From JABDIY01 sp963751955 (lineage in GTDB: Bacteria; Actinomycetota; Acidimicrobiia; Acidimicrobiales; SZUA-35), in NCBI GenBank assembly GCA_963751955.1, contig CAVVWM010000002.1, positions 620,001 through 684,000 on the forward strand: a stretch of 64,000 nucleotides of DNA. Direction: 5' to 3'. The notes below the pieces were generated by a model. That model ran no database searches. It saw only the letters and a list, made by a program, of their open reading frames with translations, and was not told where the DNA came from. This document shows, one piece after another, positions 7,756 through 16,960 of this stretch; the first letter of the stretch is position 1, and each line of letters begins with the position of its first letter. Both the position numbers and the translations under genes were made by a program.

Positions 7756-10004
7756 AACGCCGAACCCGGAATGAGGGTGGCGCGGTGCCAGAGCAGGTGG
7801 GCGTCATCGAGCTCAACCGGTTTGGACAGCAGGTAACCCTGGGCATAATCAGCTCCCAGCTGGTGCAAGTACTCCAACTGGTCAACCGTTTCGACTCCTT
7901 CGGCTACCACGGTGAGCCCAAGTGATTCGGCCAGGGTGACCGATGCCGACACAATTGCGGTGTCTTCGCGGCTGCTTCCCAGCCCATCAACGAATGAACG
8001 ATCGATCTTGAGCGTGTGCGCCATGTGGAACCGCCGCAGATAGTCCAGCGTGGCGTAGCCGATACCAAAGTCATCGATGCTCAGGTGGCAGCCGAGAGCG
8101 GCGAGTTCGACCAGCGATGCGGATGCCCTTTCCAAATCCTCAACTTTCATGGATTCGGTGACTTCGAAGCCGACCGATTTCGGATCGACCTGGTAGAAGT
8201 CGAGGGCATCTGTCACGGTGGTCAGAAGCGACGGGTGCGAAAGCTGGCGGGCCGAGAGATTAACCGAGACGATCGGGGTGCCGCCAGCAAGCCGTTCGGG
8301 CCATTCCGCGACCTGACGGCAAGCTTCGCGAATGACCCATTCCCCGATCTCGATGATCTGGCCGGAGTCTTCGGCGATGTCGATGAACAGGGCCGGCGGT
8401 AGAACTCCGTGACCTGGACGGTCCCAGCGAACAAGCGCCTCCGCACCCATCATCTGACCGGTCGCAACGTCGATGATGGGCTGGTAGAGGAGGAAGAGCT
8501 CATCCTCGGCGATGGCATCCTGCAACGCCTCTTCCAGTTCGTGACGTGCAGCGAGTTGGCGCCGGAGTTCAGCGTCGAACACCGACACCTGATCCCTACC
8601 TGCCTCGTGAGCTGCATCTAGGGCTGCCTCGGCGTTTGACAGGACGTCGGCCGGCGTGAGGTCGTCGTCGGGGTGTACCAGAACGAGGCCAAGCGAGGCT
8701 GTGACCTCAGCGTCGGATCCATCGGGCAGTTCGATCGGAGCAACCACAACGGTTCTCAGCTCCTCCGCTGCACTAAACGCGTCAGCATCGTCCCGCCGCT
8801 GGGGACAGATGACCAAGAATTGATCTGGGCCTACTCGACCGATGGTGTCACCGACCCGCAAGACCGAGCGCAGGCGCTGGGCGGTGTGGGTGAGCAGATG
8901 ATCCCCGGCGCTGGAACCGTGACGATCGTTGAAGGCCCGGAAACGGTCGAGATCGACCATGACCACCGACAGCAGACTCCCTTGTTCTGCTCCGGTTGCA
9001 CTCGATCGCTTTGACAAATCAATGAGTTGGTCAAGCCGATCGGTCATCAGATCGCGGTTGGGCAGCCCAGTGAGAGGGTCGTGCAACGCCCGCAGGGCAA
9101 GATCGGCTTCTCGGCGACTGCGATCCATGGCCACGACCGCCAGTCGAGCGACGGCGTTCAGAAGTTGCTGCTGGGCGACTGTCGGCCCGTCGTGATCGGT
9201 GTGTGCCACCGCAACCGCGCCCATCAGTTCGCTGTTTCGCAACATCGGTGTCACCCAAACCGAGCCGATTCCGGCGTTTTGGAACTCGATCGCCGTGTCG
9301 AGTGGCAGGGAGGCAACCGGCACGGTGATTGGAGATGTGATGGCCGCCTCTGATCTGAGTGCCTGGAAGAATCGGGCTAGTAGGTCAGGCTTGAAGCCGG
9401 CGGTGCGAACGAGATCGAACCGAGCTGAGGTGGGTTCGTGGGCATAGGCCAGCGCCATCACAACTCGACCCGTGCCGAGAAACGATTCGGACCGCTCACC
9501 CAAGTGGATCACGATGTCGTCCAACGAGCCTGCGTGAGCCAGCGCGTCGAACAGTTCGGTCTGGTCGAAGCCCACATCGCCTGTTTGCGCTGGATCTGGA
9601 GTGCTGTTGAGTTCGGGTTCCCGCTGCACACGGAACATCGACAAATAGAGCGGCCAACCGTCACTCAGCGAAGGCACGGCGAGGAAGGTTGCGTGCACCG
9701 GCAGATCCGGGCCGTTCGAGGTGCGGAGTGCCATAGGTACGGCCGCCTGTTTGCCGGCGGCTACAAGTGCGGCGACGGCATCCAGCTGCTGCGGCGGAGT
9801 AGATTCGGCGAAAACCGTGTCAGGGGCCTTGCCCAAGAGCTCGCTCACGGAAACGCCGATGAGGTTGGCAAGACCCTCGCTCACATACACCATGTGGGCT
9901 GAATCGGAACCTGGGTGAACGGCCGAGACCATAACCCCGTCGATCACAGCCATGAGTTGGCCAGTGGCGTCATCGGCAACGGAAGGTACGGGAGGTGACG
10001 ACAC
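7752..10004 (-). CDS. Sensor protein with PAS-like, GAF, degenerate GGDEF and intact EAL domains
   Basis: 750 residues, cytoplasmic. A PAS-like region (about 10-115) is followed by a GAF-like region (about 165-290), a GGDEF domain (about 305-465) and an EAL domain (about 480-740). The GGDEF signature reads GPDQF, so cyclase activity is doubtful and the domain may be regulatory. The EAL domain keeps the metal and catalytic residues: EALVRW, NLSARQL, EVTES, DDFGIGY, KIDRSFV, AEGVET and QGYLLSKP. A c-di-GMP phosphodiesterase controlled by N-terminal sensing is the best inference. It starts at GTG 10004, divergent from xseA. Confidence 0.9.
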   Translation of the reverse strand: MSSPPVPSVADDATGQLMAVIDGVMVSAVHPGSDSAHMVYVSEGLANLIGVSVSELLGKAPDTVFAESTPPQQLDAVAALVAAGKQAAVPMALRTSNGPDLPVHATFLAVPSLSDGWPLYLSMFRVQREPELNSTPDPAQTGDVGFDQTELFDALAHAGSLDDIVIHLGERSESFLGTGRVVMALAYAHEPTSARFDLVRTAGFKPDLLARFFQALRSEAAITSPITVPVASLPLDTAIEFQNAGIGSVWVTPMLRNSELMGAVAVAHTDHDGPTVAQQQLLNAVARLAVVAMDRSRREADLALRALHDPLTGLPNRDLMTDRLDQLIDLSKRSSATGAEQGSLLSVVMVDLDRFRAFNDRHGSSAGDHLLTHTAQRLRSVLRVGDTIGRVGPDQFLVICPQRRDDADAFSAAEELRTVVVAPIELPDGSDAEVTASLGLVLVHPDDDLTPADVLSNAEAALDAAHEAGRDQVSVFDAELRRQLAARHELEEALQDAIAEDELFLLYQPIIDVATGQMMGAEALVRWDRPGHGVLPPALFIDIAEDSGQIIEIGEWVIREACRQVAEWPERLAGGTPIVSVNLSARQLSHPSLLTTVTDALDFYQVDPKSVGFEVTESMKVEDLERASASLVELAALGCHLSIDDFGIGYATLDYLRRFHMAHTLKIDRSFVDGLGSSREDTAIVSASVTLAESLGLTVVAEGVETVDQLEYLHQLGADYAQGYLLSKPVELDDAHLLWHRATLIPGSAF

Positions 10005-10083
10005 GGCTCAAAGACTAACGCTCTGGGGAGATGCGGTCAGGGAAGCGCAAGAGATTGGTGCCGCTAGCGTCTTTACCGTGAGA

Positions 10084-11364
10084 ATGTCGGCGATGCGAGA
10101 TCCGCTCAGCGTGGGTGAGGTCTGCGAGGGCATTCGGGAAGCGCTTCGCGATCAATTCGGTCAAGAGGTCTGGGTTCGGGGTGCCATATCTGGACTCAGC
10201 CGCTCAGCCAACGGGCATGTGTATTTCACATTGGTCGATCCCGATGAGGTAGGCCAGCGTCCTTCGGCAATCCTGGACGTTGCACTCTTCGCCAATGCCA
10301 AATTCCAGGTGAACGCCATTCTCAAGAAGACCGGATCGGTGCGAATGGAGGATGGAATCGAGGTAGCAATCGGGGGTTCGATCGACCTCTACAGCCCCAG
10401 CGGGCGAGTACAGATGATCATGAACATGATCGACCCGAGCTACACGCTCGGTCGATTGGCGGAGAGCCGCCAGGCAACGCTGAAGCGTCTCGCCGCTGAG
10501 GGCTTACTGGATCGCAACCGTGCGCTGCCACTTCCCGCTCTGCCTCTTCGGATCGCTCTGGTCACCAGCCAAGGATCCGCTGCCGAAGCCGACTTCATGG
10601 ACGAACTCTCCGCCAGTGGCATCGCGTTCGAGGTGAGCCTGTTCGACACCCGCGTACAGGGCTCGGGCGCCCCGCTCACGCTGTCGAGGGCAATCGCTGA
10701 AGCCGGCGCCTTCGATGTCGACATTGTGGCAGTTGTCAGGGGAGGCGGTGCGAAGACCGATCTAGTGACGTTCGACAACTATGACGTCGCTGCGGCTGTT
10801 GCTGGCTGCGGCGTACCGGTGATCGTGGGAGTTGGCCACGAAATCGACCGATCCATCGCCGACGAAGTTGCTGCGATCTCGGCCAAGACTCCTACCGCCG
10901 CTGCAGGTTGGATTATTCAGCAGGTCATCCGATTCGACCAGCGAATCGACCTTGCAACTTCTCGCTTGACCATCGCTGCCAGGAACCAGCTGACTCTGGC
11001 TCGTCAACGATGCGACACAGCCACTCGGCGACTCCTAGCGGGAACCACCACAACACTGACAACAGCTTCCGGGCGCTGTTCGCGAACAACGAGCCGAATG
11101 GTGGCAGCCGCCAACTCGTCCGTAGTGAACGCGCACCACCGCTTGGATCGAAACGAACTTCGTCGATCCGCCCTGGATCCAAGCAACCTAATGGCCCGTG
11201 GATGGACCATCACACGCGACAGCAACGGCCAGATTGTGAGTTCGGTGTCCCAGATTGGAACCGGTGAGGCTCTCACCACCCAGGCCGTCGATGGGACCAT
11301 CACAAGCACGGTCACTGCCGTAGAAGCCACAAAGAAGGAGCAGACCGGTGACCGAGAAATCTGA
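10084..11364 (+). CDS. xseA: Exodeoxyribonuclease VII large subunit
   Basis: The nuclease subunit that degrades single-stranded DNA to oligonucleotides. An N-terminal OB-fold segment (VWVRGAISGLSRSANGHVYF) is followed by the catalytic core with VVRGGGAKTDL and PVIVGVGHEIDRSIADEVA, then a coiled-coil region. The frame is open from 9952, but homology begins at DPLSVGEV, so ATG 10084 (426 residues) is preferred; GTG 10078 is an alternative. It overlaps xseB by 17 bp, which fits coupled synthesis of the 1:n complex. Confidence 0.95.
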   Translation: MSAMRDPLSVGEVCEGIREALRDQFGQEVWVRGAISGLSRSANGHVYFTLVDPDEVGQRPSAILDVALFANAKFQVNAILKKTGSVRMEDGIEVAIGGSIDLYSPSGRVQMIMNMIDPSYTLGRLAESRQATLKRLAAEGLLDRNRALPLPALPLRIALVTSQGSAAEADFMDELSASGIAFEVSLFDTRVQGSGAPLTLSRAIAEAGAFDVDIVAVVRGGGAKTDLVTFDNYDVAAAVAGCGVPVIVGVGHEIDRSIADEVAAISAKTPTAAAGWIIQQVIRFDQRIDLATSRLTIAARNQLTLARQRCDTATRRLLAGTTTTLTTASGRCSRTTSRMVAAANSSVVNAHHRLDRNELRRSALDPSNLMARGWTITRDSNGQIVSSVSQIGTGEALTTQAVDGTITSTVTAVEATKKEQTGDREI

Positions 11365-11614
11365 ACCGAGCGCTCCTGAGGACGAGACTTCGTCGTATTC
11401 GGCCGCGATGACCGAGGTAGAGAACATCCTCGGCGAGTTGGAGAACAGCGTGGTCGATGTCGATCATCTTGCTGAGCGTGTCCGCAGAGCGTCGGACTTG
11501 CTCGCCATGTGCCGCGAACGATTAGCCGTGGTGGAACTCGACGTTGCTGGGCTCGTCGACGCGCTCGATCCGGGTGAGGAGCCAAAAAACGGTGGCGCAG
11601 GGACGCCCCAATGA
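11348..11614 (+). CDS. xseB: Exodeoxyribonuclease VII small subunit
   Basis: An 88-residue helical protein with the conserved XseB pattern: SYSAAMTEVENILGELE, then DVDHLAERVRRASDLLAMCRERL. It binds the XseA coiled coils. The GTG start lies inside the xseA 3' end and its TGA overlaps the next gene's ATG as ATGA. The last codons fall in an 18-bp tandem duplication that also repeats the downstream gene's start. Confidence 0.92.
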   Translation: MTEKSEPSAPEDETSSYSAAMTEVENILGELENSVVDVDHLAERVRRASDLLAMCRERLAVVELDVAGLVDALDPGEEPKNGGAGTPQ

Positions 11615-11633
11615 GCAGGGACGCCCCAATGAG
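11598..11633. repeat. 18-bp perfect tandem duplication at the xseB/polyprenyl synthase junction
   Basis: CAGGGACGCCCCAATGAG occurs twice back to back (11598-11615, 11616-11633). Each copy contains an ATG in the same frame, so the downstream gene has duplicate candidate starts at 11611 and 11629. Confidence 0.97.
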
Positions 11634-12753
11634 TAGTGGGCCGGACTCCATACGGGCCGAAGACTCCGAAGTCCCGCCCGCGATCCTCACCATCGCAGAC
11701 GCGACCGAGGCCCATCTGCGTCAGATCTTCCAAACCGAGATCGATCGGTGGACTACCGAGGACAGCCGGCTGGGTGAGGCGGTGGTGATACTGAGCAACA
11801 TGGTGCTCGGCCGGGGGAAACGTCTTCGTGCTGCGTTCTGTTACTGGGCCTGGGACGGCACCCGGAAGTGGATAGGGCAAGGCATCCCCAACGAGGACGA
11901 CGTGATGAGTGCATGCGCGGGGTTTGAACTCCTACAGGCCTTTGCGCTCATTCACGACGACATCATGGATAATGCCCCGACCCGGCGGGGTGAGCCGACT
12001 ATTCATACGACCGAGGCTTCCCGACTCCAACAGTTGGGTTGGCGCGGCGAACCCCGACGCTACGGCGAAGGGGTAGCGATCCTGCTCGGAGACCTCGCGC
12101 ATGCGTACGCAGATAGATGTATTGGCAACACCACACCTGCAGCACGCCAGCTCTGGGATGAACTCAGAATCGAGCTGAATCTTGGCCAGTACTTGGACAT
12201 CCGATCCAGCGCCGCCGGCGAGACTGATCGCGCCACGGCTCTGGCCGTCGCCACCTTCAAGAGTGCGCTTTACACAATCGTACGACCATTGCAGATGGGG
12301 GCGACACTCGCTCCTGGATGGGATGCGCTAGGCCACGACGAGCGAGACCAGGCGCTCAATCGGTTGGAAGCATTCGGTCGCCCCCTGGGGGAGGCCTTTC
12401 AACTTCGAGATGATCTGCTGGGGGTGATCGGTGAGTCCAACGAAACAGGAAAGCCGGTGGGTGCAGATCTCCGGGAGGGTAAACCGACCGAGCTACTGGC
12501 TGTCGCTCTGGAGCGAGCCGATCCAGAGGAACATCAACTGCTGGCGTTGGTCGGTCAATCAGATCTCACCGAGGAGAACGTAAGAGCGATCGTGGGTGTA
12601 TTGCACAGTACTGGCGCAATAATTGAGGTCGAGCAAAGAGTCGCAGAACTCGTAGAACAAGCTCATGACACTGTTGAATCTCTCCGAATCGACCAATCGA
12701 CCCGGGCGACAATGGCAGCGCTGGCCGACTACGTTGGTCTTCGCACCCACTGA
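11611..12753 (+). CDS. Polyprenyl (isoprenyl diphosphate) synthase
   Basis: A trans-prenyltransferase adding isopentenyl diphosphate to allylic diphosphates. Up to 380 residues, with first aspartate-rich motif DDIMD plus RRGEPT, the GRGKRLR substrate-binding segment, GQYLD, and second motif DDLLGVIG followed by GKPVGADLREGKPT. The residues before DDIMD (ELLQAFALI) would set chain length, but the product (geranylgeranyl or longer) cannot be fixed from sequence. Start is ATG 11611 or 11629 because of the 18-bp duplication. Probably cotranscribed with xseAB. Confidence 0.92.
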   Translation: MSRDAPMSSGPDSIRAEDSEVPPAILTIADATEAHLRQIFQTEIDRWTTEDSRLGEAVVILSNMVLGRGKRLRAAFCYWAWDGTRKWIGQGIPNEDDVMSACAGFELLQAFALIHDDIMDNAPTRRGEPTIHTTEASRLQQLGWRGEPRRYGEGVAILLGDLAHAYADRCIGNTTPAARQLWDELRIELNLGQYLDIRSSAAGETDRATALAVATFKSALYTIVRPLQMGATLAPGWDALGHDERDQALNRLEAFGRPLGEAFQLRDDLLGVIGESNETGKPVGADLREGKPTELLAVALERADPEEHQLLALVGQSDLTEENVRAIVGVLHSTGAIIEVEQRVAELVEQAHDTVESLRIDQSTRATMAALADYVGLRTH

Positions 12754-12845
12754 ATGCGTTGAAAGCATGACGGAGCGGCACGATGCGTCCCCGACTACCA
12801 CAGTTCGCAGTATTGAACGGAACCCTCATCGTGCCGATGGGGTGA

Positions 12846-14585
12846 GTGGTGAACGCCGCAACGTCCAAAGGCGCTGACGCTCCAGACCAACCCACACCTG
12901 GACAGGTGTTGAGGTCGTTGCGCGCCCTGAAAGGCGACGGAGGTTCTGTTGAGATCAATGTTCTGACAGCTTCGCTGGCGGCAATTCTGACGCTCCTGCG
13001 TTGGGGTGCGATCGCCATTGGCCTGGGGTGGGCGGCGACCCAGGCGTCCGGGGGCAATGTTCGGGTTGTCGGGACACTCGCCGTGGCAATCTTCGTTGCC
13101 ACTTTCAGAACGATCATTCCTCTTCGGACCGACGCGTCCAGCCGCTCAGCGCTGGTCTTTGCGATGGGTGACGTCGTCGTCCTGGGTCTGGGACTTGGGA
13201 TCTCGGCTGGGTTGAACAGCCCCTTCGTTGGCTGCATCATGGTTGCCGTCGCAGTCGTGGCCTTCGGCTGGGGGCTCCCGTTCGGGGCAATGGCCAGCGC
13301 TTTGGCGTTTGCATCGGCCGGTGTCAGCACGGTCTACTTCACCGACGACGGCATCGGCTTCAGCCCACTCGCAGTGCTAGCCCTTGTGACCGCCGCCTTG
13401 TTCCCGGGGATCTATCACATCAACCTCACCGATGCTGAACGGACTCGTCGAACACTCAGCGCCCAACGGGACAAACTGGTGGAAACCAACGAACTGCTGG
13501 GAGCTCTCATGGACGTTGCCCGCACGTTGCCATCATCGCTCGATCTTGCCGATGTGCTTCGGGGCACTAGGAGCCAGTTGCAGGAGGCATTCAGGCCCGA
13601 CCGCCTCGTGATTCTCACCCTCGACGACACAACACTCGATGAACAGCTGTGGTCGACCCAGACCCAGAACGGCTTCGACCTTCCCCCCACCTTTCCCGTC
13701 GATGATCTCCCCGCACCTCTCTCCGACGCCGCCAGTGCGGCGGACGTACTGAGGGTCAGCGACCTCGGCACAACCAGCAAACGGACAGGGAGCGGGATGT
13801 ACGCCAGGCTCGTGGTGAATGGTCGAGATCGCGGCTTGGTTGGAGTCGAGCGGGAATCGACTGCGGCCTACTCCCCCGGCGACGCGATAATGCTCAGCGG
13901 CATGGCCGACGTCCTTGCTCTCACGCTCTCCAACGCTCGATCGTTCGGCCACCTCCGTTCGCTGGCCGCTACGGAGGAACGCGGCCGAATTGCGAGAGAC
14001 CTTCATGACCGGCTGGGTCAGTGGCTCACCTACATCAGTCTCGAGCTCGAACGAATCCAATCCGAACAAGACGAACCCTCAGCCGATCTCAAGTCGCTTC
14101 ATGCAGACACTCAAGGAGCAATCGGCGAGCTACGCGACACGCTGATGGAGCTGAGGGCAAGCGTAGGCCCAGGCAGACCTCTCGGGGTCCTTCTCGGCGA
14201 GGTGGTCGACCGCATCCGTAAACGCTCCAGTTTGGAGATCAACCTCACGATTCCCGAGGATCGGGACCTCGTCCTGGGCGAGGTGGCCGAGAACGAACTT
14301 CTTCGGATAGCTCAAGAAGCGCTCACGAATGTCGAGAAACATGCCAACGCCTCTCAGGTCACCGTGGCCTGGACCATTGAACGCGGCAGGGGCACGCTAT
14401 ATATCCACGACAATGGACGCGGCTTCGATCCGGCCAAGGGAATCCGGGGCAACGCCTATGGTTTAGTGGGTATGCGCGAACGAGCTGCCTCGGTTGGGGC
14501 AATCTTGGAAGTGCGCAGCTCACCTAATGAGGGCGCGACGATTACTGTTCTCACCAGTCCAACTACTTCGGGAGCACACCCATGA
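12846..14585 (+). CDS. NarL-type sensor histidine kinase (membrane, GAF, HisKA_3, HATPase)
   Basis: 579 residues. The N-terminal third holds several hydrophobic membrane segments (about 45-190). A GAF-like region (about 210-365) precedes the HisKA_3 dimerisation motif TEERGRIARDLHDRLGQWL, whose His is the phospho-acceptor. The ATPase domain shows NELLRIAQEALTNVEKHA, DNGRGFDP and YGLVGMRERA. It overlaps the response regulator by 4 bp (ATGA), so the pair is a two-component system. The signal is unknown. GTG 12846 is followed at once by a second GTG, so the start is uncertain by one codon. Confidence 0.93.
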   Translation: MVNAATSKGADAPDQPTPGQVLRSLRALKGDGGSVEINVLTASLAAILTLLRWGAIAIGLGWAATQASGGNVRVVGTLAVAIFVATFRTIIPLRTDASSRSALVFAMGDVVVLGLGLGISAGLNSPFVGCIMVAVAVVAFGWGLPFGAMASALAFASAGVSTVYFTDDGIGFSPLAVLALVTAALFPGIYHINLTDAERTRRTLSAQRDKLVETNELLGALMDVARTLPSSLDLADVLRGTRSQLQEAFRPDRLVILTLDDTTLDEQLWSTQTQNGFDLPPTFPVDDLPAPLSDAASAADVLRVSDLGTTSKRTGSGMYARLVVNGRDRGLVGVERESTAAYSPGDAIMLSGMADVLALTLSNARSFGHLRSLAATEERGRIARDLHDRLGQWLTYISLELERIQSEQDEPSADLKSLHADTQGAIGELRDTLMELRASVGPGRPLGVLLGEVVDRIRKRSSLEINLTIPEDRDLVLGEVAENELLRIAQEALTNVEKHANASQVTVAWTIERGRGTLYIHDNGRGFDPAKGIRGNAYGLVGMRERAASVGAILEVRSSPNEGATITVLTSPTTSGAHP

Positions 14586-15229
14586 TCCGAATTCTTCTAG
14601 CCGATGACCACGCTCTACTTCGCGACGGCCTGCGCCGCTCCTTCGAAGCCGCCGGAGACGACGTAGTCGGAGAAGCTTCAACCGGAGAAGAAGCGGTTTC
14701 GCTCGCCAAGTCCCTCCAGCCCGACGTTGTCCTCATGGACCTCTCCATGCCGGTCATGGACGGAATCGAGGCAACCGCGCTCATCCGTGAGGCCGTACCC
14801 GCTTGCCGGATCGCCGTGCTAACGATGCACGACGACATCGACAAGACCCGAGACGCCATCGCCGCCGGCGCCAGCGCGTACCTGAGCAAGGGAACCTCAT
14901 TCGCGGACGTCCGCGACACAGTACTGCGGGTGGTAGACGGCGAGACCGTCCTCTCCCCCGCCCTGGCTGGTGCCATGCTCACCACCGCACACGAGCAGCG
15001 AGCCAACGAGGATCTACTGAGCGAACGTCAGATCGAGATTCTTCAGGCCATCGCCGACGGGATGAGCACCAAGCAGGCTGGCCGCCATCTGGGCATCACA
15101 ACCAAGACGGTTCACAACCATCTGAACGCCATCTATCGCAAACTCGATGCTCAAAGCCTCACCCACGCGGTCCTGGGCGCAGTCCGTCTGGGCATTATCG
15201 ACTTGAACCACGAACCTGAAGGGGTCTAG
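14582..15229 (+). CDS. NarL/LuxR-family response regulator
   Basis: 215 residues. The receiver domain has acidic DDH near the N-terminus, phospho-acceptor Asp in VVLMDLSMPVMDG, Thr in AVLTMHDD and Lys in YLSKGTS. The C-terminal LuxR-type helix-turn-helix reads LSERQIEILQAIADGMSTKQ, then TTKTVHNHLNAIYRKL. It is the partner of the overlapping histidine kinase. A hairpin repeat element follows 21 bp after the stop. Confidence 0.96.
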   Translation: MIRILLADDHALLRDGLRRSFEAAGDDVVGEASTGEEAVSLAKSLQPDVVLMDLSMPVMDGIEATALIREAVPACRIAVLTMHDDIDKTRDAIAAGASAYLSKGTSFADVRDTVLRVVDGETVLSPALAGAMLTTAHEQRANEDLLSERQIEILQAIADGMSTKQAGRHLGITTKTVHNHLNAIYRKLDAQSLTHAVLGAVRLGIIDLNHEPEGV

Positions 15230-15250
15230 AGCAGACCTTCCGGTCCGAAT

Positions 15251-15341
15251 CGAAATTCCGTTCCCCAACCACATCTCCCCGAAATTCCGTTCCCCCCGCA
15301 CACACGATGTGCGCCAGGAACGGCAGAACGGTTGAATGTGC
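15251..15341 (+). repeat. Structured hairpin repeat element, copy R1
   Basis: CGAAATTCCGTTCCCC is directly repeated at 15251 and 15280. The second copy opens a hairpin: CCGTTCC/GGAACGG (15287-15293 with 15317-15323), a 3x3 internal loop, then CGCACA/TGTGCG around CACGA. The whole stretch aligns with R2 at 45.6 kb, sharing AATTCCGTT, CAACCACATC, GATGTG, GGAACGG and AGAAC, but with compensating stem changes. It sits just after the response-regulator stop. Confidence 0.75.
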
Positions 15342-15363
15342 TTCTCCAACGGGATTTGGGCGG

Positions 15364-16563
15364 CTAGCCGTGCGATTTGCTGGAGAGAACACCTGCGGCT
15401 TGGAGTTCTACGATGCGATCACCTGAGACTCCGAGCCAACTCAGCACCTCGGAGTTGGACTGGCCGAACGATTCCACCTCACCGCCCACATATGGCTCGT
15501 GGCCCTCGATCTTGATCGGGTGACCCGGGTAGAAGCCGGGACCGACCAGTGGGTCGTTGTAACTGATGACCGAACCGCGCTCTCTCAAATGGGGGATGTC
15601 GGCGAGGTCCGCCGGGCTGTTCACCTTGGTACACGGCACCCGATGACTCGCCAGGGCGTCGATCACCTCATCGTCGGTTGAGAACGTCGCCATCCAGCCT
15701 TCGATGATGCGGTTCAACTCGGCTCTATTGGCAACCCTCGCCGAATTTCCCCGGAAACGTGGATCGTCGGCCAAGTCGGGGCGACCGAGGGCGTCCCAGA
15801 GCTGGCCAACTTGGTGGACTGTCACAATGAGAATGATCCAGCTCTCGGGGCCGGCGAACACACCTGCGGGTGCGACCGGCTGATAGTCCCGGCCATGTCG
15901 AATCGGCACGTACTCACCATTGGTAAGACCGGGGGCGTGGATACCGGTTTCGTGCATGTGGACCAGGGCATCCACCATGGATATGTCGAGGTAGGTGCCT
16001 TCGCCGGTTCGCTCACGGTGGAAGAGTGCCGTCCCGATCGCAGCAAAGGCGTGCACCCCGGCGTTGGAATCTGCAATGGCGGAACCCACCAGGAGTGGCG
16101 GTCCGTCTGGAAACCCTGTCATGTGGGCGATTCCACTGAATCCCTGGGCGATGAAATCGAACGCAGGACGGTCAGCAAGTGGGCCGGTCTGGCCGAATCC
16201 GGAAATGCTGGCCATGACCAAGTCGGGCTTCACCGTGATCAGATCCTCGTAGGCCAATCCGTAGCGAGCCATCACGCCGGGGCTGAAGTTTTCCACCGCC
16301 ACATCAGCGGTCGCAACGAGCTCCAGGGCAATCTCTCGTCCGGCATCGTTTCTGAAGTCAAGCCCCACGCTCCGTTTGCCGCGGTTCTGTTGCACCAGGA
16401 ACGCCGACCTACGGTTGATGCGGGGCTGTAGTCCGCGGCTGGGATCGCCGTGTTCGGGAAGTTCGAGCTTGATGCACTCCGCCCCCTGTTCGACCATCAG
16501 TCGCGTGCACGCCGGACCAGCCAGATACTGGCTGAAGTCGACGACCCGTATGCCCTCCAGCAT
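15364..16563 (-). CDS. CaiB/BaiF family CoA-transferase
   Basis: A family III CoA-transferase moving CoA between carboxylic acids or acting as an acyl-CoA racemase-like enzyme. About 399 residues from ATG 16563 (LEGIRVVDFSQYLAGPACTRLM), the normal family start; the frame is open further upstream into repetitive DNA. Conserved features are KLELPEHGDPSRG, NRGKRSVGLDF, VAVENFSPGVMARYGL, SGFGQTGP and the aspartate-containing YLDISMVDAL. The substrate cannot be deduced. It lies downstream of the 154-bp tandem repeat. Confidence 0.92.
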   Translation of the reverse strand: MLEGIRVVDFSQYLAGPACTRLMVEQGAECIKLELPEHGDPSRGLQPRINRRSAFLVQQNRGKRSVGLDFRNDAGREIALELVATADVAVENFSPGVMARYGLAYEDLITVKPDLVMASISGFGQTGPLADRPAFDFIAQGFSGIAHMTGFPDGPPLLVGSAIADSNAGVHAFAAIGTALFHRERTGEGTYLDISMVDALVHMHETGIHAPGLTNGEYVPIRHGRDYQPVAPAGVFAGPESWIILIVTVHQVGQLWDALGRPDLADDPRFRGNSARVANRAELNRIIEGWMATFSTDDEVIDALASHRVPCTKVNSPADLADIPHLRERGSVISYNDPLVGPGFYPGHPIKIEGHEPYVGGEVESFGQSNSEVLSWLGVSGDRIVELQAAGVLSSKSHG

Positions 16564-16629
16564 CCCTCCGCTCGCCTCACGCAACGTTCGACCTCTCTCA
16601 CTGCCAGCCCCGTCCACAGCCTACGAGCG

Positions 16630-16957
16630 GGAGGCCCCGCGGAGGGACGAAGAGTGATCTGCGAGGTACGAGCAGACACGCCGGTTCCGGAGTGACCCGA
16701 AGGGCCGGGTTCGTCAAGCGAGCTCGCCGAGGAACGAGGCGGGCGAAGTGAGAAGACGAACAGGAAGGCCCCGCAGGCGAGCGAGAGGCCCCCGGAGGGA
16801 CAAAGAGTGATCTGCGAGGTACGAGCAGACACGCCGGTTCCGGAGTGACCCGAAGGGCCGGGTTCGTCAAGCGAGCTCGCCGAGGAACGAGGCGGGCGAA
16901 GTGAGAAGACGAACAGGAAGGCCCCGCAGGCGAGCGAGAGGCCCCCGGAGGGACAGC
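16630..16957. repeat. 154-bp tandem repeat, two copies plus a partial third
   Basis: The unit starts near AGGCCCCGCGGAGGGAC, contains GAGTGATCTGCGAGG and GACCCGAAGGGCCGGG, and recurs with a 154-bp period (for example GAGTGATCTG at 16651 and 16805). Copies run about 16630-16783 and 16784-16937, then a truncated third decays near 16957. Copies are almost identical. It fills most of the 397-bp gap between the helicase stop and the CoA-transferase start. Short open frames across it are repeat-derived and not credible genes. Confidence 0.95.
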
Positions 16958-16960
16958 ACG

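Noticed and set aside
16598..16870. 90-residue open frame across the tandem repeat
   Set aside because: Its protein is a translated copy of the 154-bp unit with repeated blocks and no independent support.
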